Positions 59,925 through 64,000 of a DNA stretch of 64,000 nt are shown one piece after another. The position numbers and the translations under genes were made by a program. The DNA comes from Pseudoclavibacter terrae (GTDB lineage Bacteria > Actinomycetota > Actinomycetes > Actinomycetales > Microbacteriaceae), in the NCBI RefSeq assembly GCF_008831075.1, contig NZ_WBJX01000004.1, forward strand, positions 186,001 to 250,000, written 5' to 3'. The notes below the pieces were generated by a model. That model worked only from the letters and a program-made list of their open reading frames with translations. It was not told the DNA's origin and searched no databases. Within the stretch, counting starts at the first letter, position 1. Every line of letters starts with the position of its first letter.

Positions 59925-60830
59925 TCAGCGCCCGCGGCGAACGAGGTGGCTGGCTCTGGCACCCGCGCCGCGCAGGAGCCGCTCGAGCTCATCCGAGCGG
60001 TGGCCAAGACGCGGTGACTCAAGCGAAAGCGCCACCGCTCCGATCACCTCGCCCGAGGCGCTGCGCACGCCGACGGCCGCGCACGTGTGACCCGGCACGA
60101 ACTCCTCGCGCTCCCAGGCCACGCCGCGCAACCGGACCCGTTCGAGGTGCCGCTCGAGCTCGTCGCGTGACGTGATCGTCGCATCCGTGAAGGAGGGCAT
60201 GCCGTTCGCGTCGAGGAACGAGTCGCGCTCCTCCACGCTCATGCCGGCGAGGATGATCTTGCCGAACGCCGTCGCGTGCGTCGCCTCGTGGAAGCCGAAC
60301 TCAAGGGGGCGGATCCGCTGTGCACGCGCCGAATCGGCCACGTGCGCCACGACCACGTCCGTGCCCCGGTAGACCGCGAAGTACGCCGCGACGTCGCCTG
60401 CCTCGTGCAGCGCCTGCACGACCGCCCGCATGGGCGGCGAGACACCGAGCTGCTGGTGCAGCGCCCGCCCGAGCTCGTGCACCTTGTACCCCAGTTCGAA
60501 CCGGCGCTCCTCGCGCAGATGCACGAGGTAGTCCGCATCCACCAGCAGCTGGGCGAGCCGGTAGACGGTGGGCAGCGAGAACCCGAGCGTCTCCTTGATC
60601 TCCGTCGCGCTCGCGCCGCCGTTCTGGGCGACCAGTTCCAGCAGCGACAGCGCCTTGAGCGTGCTCGAGGAAGGCGCGGCCGACGCCACGCCCGGACTCG
60701 CGTCCAGCTCGAGGGGTGGCACGGCGGCGACCGAGGGGGCGGATCTGTTTGCGGGGGCATCCACGTCGACACTCACCGCAGCAGTATGCGCAGCGAAGAC
60801 TGGGCCCGCGGTGAGTGTCGCGTGGCTCAT
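59925..60830 (-). CDS. IclR-family transcriptional regulator
   Basis: 301 aa. A ~55-residue Ala/Val/Pro-rich N-terminal extension precedes the winged HTH (TLKALSLLELVAQNGGASATEIKETLGFSLPTVYRLAQLL). The C-terminal effector domain contains ATHATAFGKIILAG and VGVRSASGEVIGAVALS. It lies just downstream of the GMC/subunit-3 operon on the same strand and probably controls it in response to the sugar or a product. Confidence 0.92.
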   Translation of the reverse strand: MSHATLTAGPVFAAHTAAVSVDVDAPANRSAPSVAAVPPLELDASPGVASAAPSSSTLKALSLLELVAQNGGASATEIKETLGFSLPTVYRLAQLLVDADYLVHLREERRFELGYKVHELGRALHQQLGVSPPMRAVVQALHEAGDVAAYFAVYRGTDVVVAHVADSARAQRIRPLEFGFHEATHATAFGKIILAGMSVEERDSFLDANGMPSFTDATITSRDELERHLERVRLRGVAWEREEFVPGHTCAAVGVRSASGEVIGAVALSLESPRLGHRSDELERLLRGAGARASHLVRRGR

Positions 60831-60839
60831 GACCGCTCC

Positions 60840-62441
60840 CTACAGCTCGCCGGCGCGCAGCTGCGTCGCCAGGTAGTCGGCCTGGCGCATGGCGAGCGCC
60901 ACGATCGTGAGCGTGGGGTTGGCCGCGGCGCTCGTCGTGAACACAGAGCCGTCGCCCACGAACAGGTTCGGCACGTCGTGGGATGCACCCCACCGGTCGA
61001 CGACACCGTCCTCGGGTCGCTCGCTCATCCGCGCCGTCCCGAGGTTGTGGGTCGACGGATATGGCGGCGTGCGGTGCACGTGCTCCGCGCCGACGGCCTC
61101 GTAGAGCAGCGTGCCGCGGTCGTAGCCGTGCTCGCGCATGGCCGCGTCGTTGGGATGGTCGTCGTAGTGCACGTTCGGGACGGGCAGCCCGTTCGCGTCC
61201 GTCACCGAGCGGTTCAGGGTGATGCGGTTCGACTCCTGCGGAAGGTCCTCACCGACGATCCACATACCCGCCGTGTTCTCGTACGCGTCGAGCACCGAGG
61301 TGAAGGACTTGCCCCACGCGCCGGGGTCGGCGAAGCTCGCCAGGAACGCGGGCCCGAGCGACAGCGTCTCCATGAAATAGCCGCCCACGAAGCCGCGGCT
61401 CGGGTTGTGGCCTGACTCATCCCGGATCACGCCGGCCATCGTCTCGCCGCGATACATGCGCACGGGCTTGTCGAAGCGGGCGTACAGCGAGCCGGTCGTG
61501 TGGCGCATGTAGTTGCGGCCGACCTGGCCGGACGAGTTCGCGAGGCCGTCTGGGAACAGCGAGCTCGCGCTCAGCAGCAGGAGGCGTGGCGTCTCGATCG
61601 AGTTGCCCGCGACGACGACGACCCTGGCGCGCTGGCGCTGCAGGTTGCCGTCCCGGTCGAGGTAGAGCACCCCATCCGCTCGCCCGTCGACATCATGCGT
61701 GATCTGCACGGCGTGGCTCTCGGTGCGCAGGTCGAGCAGCCCCGTCTCGAGGGCGCGCGGGATCTCGCGCACCATCGTGCTCCACTTCGACTTGTTCTTG
61801 TCTCCCTGGAAGTTGAAGCCATCCTGGATGGATGCGGGCCGCCCGTCGTACGGCTCCGCGTTCGTCCCGTATGGCCCCGTCGAGTAGTGCGTGTACCCGG
61901 CCCGCTTCGCGCCCTCTGCGAGCACCTTGTAGTTGTTGTTCGCCGGCAGCGGCGCCCTCCCACCCGTGTGGGTCGACCCGATCGCGTCCTCCGCCTTCAC
62001 GTACCAGGGCGCGAGCTCCTCGAGCGTGATGGGCCAGTCGAGGAGGTTTGCGCCGTCGACGCGGCCGTACGTGCTGCGCGCCTTGAACTCGTGCTCGTAG
62101 AAGCGCGGCGTCGCACCCGACCAGTGCGTCGTCGTGCCACCGACCGCCTTCACGATCCACGCGGGCAGGTTCGGGAAGTCCTTCGCGATGCGCCACGAAC
62201 CGCTCGTGGTGCGCGCATCGAGCCACGCCATCTGGTTGAACGCCTGCCACTCGTTGTTCTCGTAGTCCTCGTTGCGCAGGTACGGCCCGGCCTCGAGCAC
62301 CACCACGGGGATACCCTTCGCCGTCAGCTCGTGCGCGATGGTGCCGCCTCCCGCTCCGGACCCGACGACGACGACGACCTCGTCGTCCTGCGAGATGGGC
62401 TTCCCGAACTGCGTGGGGCGTGCGCCCGTGTCCTCGGTCAT
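60840..62441 (-). CDS. GMC-family oxidoreductase (gluconate 2-dehydrogenase large-subunit-like)
   Basis: 533 aa. FAD Rossmann motif VVVVGSGAGGGTIAHEL (about 24-40) with the acidic ribose residue in VVVLEAGPYL; VGGTTTHWSGATPRF; second FAD region VVVVAGNSIETPRLLLLS; C-terminal LFVGDGSVFTTSAAANPTLTIVALAMR with the substrate His/Asn region HNLGTARM. ATGA overlap with the subunit-3 gene. Oxidises a sugar acid or polyol. Confidence 0.9.
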   Translation of the reverse strand: MTEDTGARPTQFGKPISQDDEVVVVVGSGAGGGTIAHELTAKGIPVVVLEAGPYLRNEDYENNEWQAFNQMAWLDARTTSGSWRIAKDFPNLPAWIVKAVGGTTTHWSGATPRFYEHEFKARSTYGRVDGANLLDWPITLEELAPWYVKAEDAIGSTHTGGRAPLPANNNYKVLAEGAKRAGYTHYSTGPYGTNAEPYDGRPASIQDGFNFQGDKNKSKWSTMVREIPRALETGLLDLRTESHAVQITHDVDGRADGVLYLDRDGNLQRQRARVVVVAGNSIETPRLLLLSASSLFPDGLANSSGQVGRNYMRHTTGSLYARFDKPVRMYRGETMAGVIRDESGHNPSRGFVGGYFMETLSLGPAFLASFADPGAWGKSFTSVLDAYENTAGMWIVGEDLPQESNRITLNRSVTDANGLPVPNVHYDDHPNDAAMREHGYDRGTLLYEAVGAEHVHRTPPYPSTHNLGTARMSERPEDGVVDRWGASHDVPNLFVGDGSVFTTSAAANPTLTIVALAMRQADYLATQLRAGEL

Positions 62442-63061
62442 CGCTCGACTCCTTCGTGGCTCGCGGCGAGTTCGCCTGGCTGGTTGGTGGAGATGGGGGT
62501 GCCGTCGCCGGTCGCACCGGCTGCGGATGCCGTTGCGGATGCTGCAGGGATGCGCACGGCGCCCGTCTGCGGACGCTTCAGTCCGGGCAGCGGCGAGAAG
62601 GGCACATCCGCCGGCTCCTCGATGAGCGGCTCGGGCACCCAGTCGAGGTCGTTGAAGCCGCGGTGCACGTACCCGCCGAGCTCGAACGAGGAGCCCTCGT
62701 AGCCGACCGCCTGCCACACCTCCGGGTCGTCGTAGAGGTTCAGCACCGTCGTGCGGCGGATGAAGCCGAAGAAGTCGGTGTGCTCGATGCTACGCAGCAC
62801 CGCGGTCGCCTGATCCTCGTCGAGGGCGGTGAAGTCACCCGCCGACAGGGAGTCGAGCGTGAGGAGCCCCTGCGTGAGCGTGACCCGCAGCCACGTCGAC
62901 GACTTCGACTCCTCGAGGATGATGTTGGCGGTCCGCTGGTACGGCGAATCGGGGAAGGTCGGGTGCGGGAATGCCACCCGGATGACGCGCACGAGCAGAT
63001 CGCGCGCATGCTCGGTCAGCTCCGTCTCGTTGAGCTGGGGGTATTTGGCCGGATATGCCAT
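62438..63061 (-). CDS. gluconate 2-dehydrogenase subunit 3-like protein
   Basis: 207 aa. The domain (about 20-140) includes VIRVAFPHPTFPDSPYQRTANIIL and VWQAVGYEGSSFELGGYVHRGF, typical of the small subunit of GMC-type membrane dehydrogenases. No Tat signal is seen, unlike many homologues. No cytochrome c subunit is nearby. An Ala/Thr/Gly/Pro-rich tail of about 60 residues follows. GAGAGGAG 10 nt before the ATG. Confidence 0.85.
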   Translation of the reverse strand: MAYPAKYPQLNETELTEHARDLLVRVIRVAFPHPTFPDSPYQRTANIILEESKSSTWLRVTLTQGLLTLDSLSAGDFTALDEDQATAVLRSIEHTDFFGFIRRTTVLNLYDDPEVWQAVGYEGSSFELGGYVHRGFNDLDWVPEPLIEEPADVPFSPLPGLKRPQTGAVRIPAASATASAAGATGDGTPISTNQPGELAASHEGVER

Positions 63062-63087
63062 GGGTGTCGCTCTCCTCTCCATTGAGG

Positions 63088-63112
63088 TTTCACTGTGCAT
63101 TGGTCACTGAAA
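63088..63112. promoter_or_regulatory. candidate IclR operator in gap 63062-63378
   Basis: TTTCACTGTGCAT and the following TGGTCACTGAAA are related as inverse repeats (TTTCAnTGnnCA, centre T), 27-51 bp upstream of the subunit-3 start. The rest of this 317-bp gap between divergent genes has no ORF or tRNA that I can support; it holds both promoters. Confidence 0.5.
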
Positions 63113-63378
63113 GGTCCGTCGATGCCGGACTTGAAACGCCCGGTGCGGGGCCAGCATCCGCCTCGTGTCAACGGCGACGCGGTGGTGGATGCGGTGCTCA
63201 TACGGTGCCCCGCAGGCCCTTTCCCTCACCACTCGCATTCTCGACATGCAAGAAACGGCGTTGCCTGGGCGGTCGCCGCGACGGGAGTCTGTGACGTGTC
63301 GGGGCGGATGAGAACGGCCCCGCGCATCCCACAGACGGCGCCCTTCGCGCCCGCAGCAACTGAGAACAGGAGACAACG

Positions 63379-63942
63379 ATGTCCAAGGTCCTTATCCTCG
63401 CCGGTGACTTTTCCGAGACCCTCGAGGTGTTCTACCCGTACGAGCGGCTCCGTGAGGAGGGCTACGAGCCCGTCATCGCCGCGCCGACCAAGAAGCGCCT
63501 GCAGTTCGTGGTGCACGACTTCGAGGGCTACGACACGTTCACGGAGAAGCTCGGCCACGGCTGGAACGCCGACATCGCCCTTGCCGACGTGAACCCCTCC
63601 GACTACGTCGCGCTGGTCGTGCCCGGTGGGCGCGCCCCCGAGTACCTGCGCAACAACGAGGACGTGAAGCGCATCGTGAAGCACTTCTTCGGCGAGGACT
63701 CCCCCGTCGCCGTCACCTGCCACGGGCCGATCATCCTCGCCAAGGCGGGTGTGCTCGAGGGGCGCACCACGTCCGGCTTCCCCGAGATCGCAGCCGACAT
63801 CGAAGCTGGGGGCGGCACCTACCAGAGCTCGGAGGCGCTCGTCGACGGCAACCTCGTGAGCGCCCGCGCCTGGAACGACAACGGCCCCTGGTTCGGCAAG
63901 TTCATCGCGCTCCTCCGCGAGAAGGCCCCCCTCTCCGCGTAG
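63379..63942 (+). CDS. DJ-1/PfpI-family protein 2
   Basis: 187 aa. VLILAGDFSETLEVFYPYERL, LVVPGGRAPEYLRNN, nucleophile elbow VAVTCHGPIILAKAG (Cys about 114), and RAWNDNGPWFGKFI at the end. Distinct from the 57109 copy (His-Gly-Pro rather than His-Gly-Ala after Cys), closer to proteins annotated as peptidase C56. AGGAG 6 nt before the ATG. Confidence 0.88.
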   Translation: MSKVLILAGDFSETLEVFYPYERLREEGYEPVIAAPTKKRLQFVVHDFEGYDTFTEKLGHGWNADIALADVNPSDYVALVVPGGRAPEYLRNNEDVKRIVKHFFGEDSPVAVTCHGPIILAKAGVLEGRTTSGFPEIAADIEAGGGTYQSSEALVDGNLVSARAWNDNGPWFGKFIALLREKAPLSA

Positions 63943-63952
63943 CGCCTGGGGC

Positions 63953-64000
63953 GCCCCGCTCGCGCCTCGCCCCGCTCGCGCCCCGCCCCGCTCGCGCCCC
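63953..64000. repeat. three 16-bp tandem repeats running off the window end
   Basis: GCCCCGCTCGCGCCTC once, then GCCCCGCTCGCGCCCC twice, directly after the DJ-1 gene. The array reaches the window edge, so its full length is unknown. Confidence 0.85.

Noticed and set aside
63953-64000. Repeats at the window end considered as CRISPR
   Set aside because: Units are contiguous without spacers.

Overview
This window is high-GC actinobacterial DNA with almost no intergenic slack. It most likely comes from a member of the Microbacteriaceae (Micrococcales). The reasons are: mycothiol biosynthesis genes (mshA-mshB) and a mycothiol-dependent-isomerase-type protein; small Microbacteriaceae-type families (DUF7882-like, DUF6766-like, DUF2795-like proteins); GAF-ANTAR regulators; many genes that look leaderless (a TAnnnT -10 box 6-7 nt before the start codon); and frequent 4-nt ATGA/GTGA gene overlaps. 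No rRNA, tRNA, insertion sequence, phage gene or CRISPR array was seen. Assignment to a genus is not possible from what is visible.

Layout. 0-9 kb: end of an aspartate aminotransferase, a proline/glutamine-rich single-pass membrane protein, pyruvate oxidase/quinone dehydrogenase (poxB), an AraC regulator with its VOC protein, then an ABC-2 exporter (ATPase, permease) in line with a NarL-type two-component system and a lipoprotein. 9-14 kb: a strong promoter driving a 22-codon ORF and an 87-aa basic protein; murB with a HadA/HadB-like dehydratase pair; a lipoprotein-OmpA-lipoprotein trio. 14-21.5 kb: glycerate kinase and a DASS/SLC13 transporter, a class II glutamine amidotransferase, and folate (p-aminobenzoate) genes pabAB-pabC. 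21.4-27.3 kb: an ArsC/LMW-phosphatase-like protein, a complete FMN-riboswitch-controlled operon ribD-ribB-ribH-ribE (no ribA), and mshA-mshB.

27.4-35.3 kb is the most accessory-looking stretch. It holds a DUF2795-like protein with two good starts, three copies of a DUF7882-like family and three copies of a second ~90-aa family ending in an acidic/aromatic tail. These are interleaved with two GAF-ANTAR antiterminators, a CYP152-type peroxygenase P450, a duplicated-domain membrane protein and an SDR. 35.4-47.2 kb: a CDF cation transporter, a PfkB kinase overlapping a GH65 phosphorylase, an ankyrin protein, PPK2, a DinB/MDMPI protein, a sugar-isomerase/oxidoreductase operon with an adjacent TetR regulator and a palindromic operator, a conserved protein of unknown role and a PhzF isomerase.

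47.2-52 kb: a CxxC..CC cysteine-rich/pentapeptide-repeat protein, then a Mn-type ABC importer (binding protein, ATPase, permease) facing its probable DtxR/MntR regulator. 52-64 kb: an OmpR-type two-component system, two small secreted paralogues with a phosphotransferase-like gene between, two DJ-1/PfpI proteins, topoisomerase IB, a lipoprotein, and a GMC oxidoreductase/gluconate-dehydrogenase-subunit-3 operon with an IclR regulator.

Notable non-coding structure: long-armed intergenic palindromes (about 58-84 bp), two of which (near 47.2 and 51.2 kb) are clearly related to each other; direct repeats of a TTCATGA motif; and several palindromic operator candidates next to their likely regulators.
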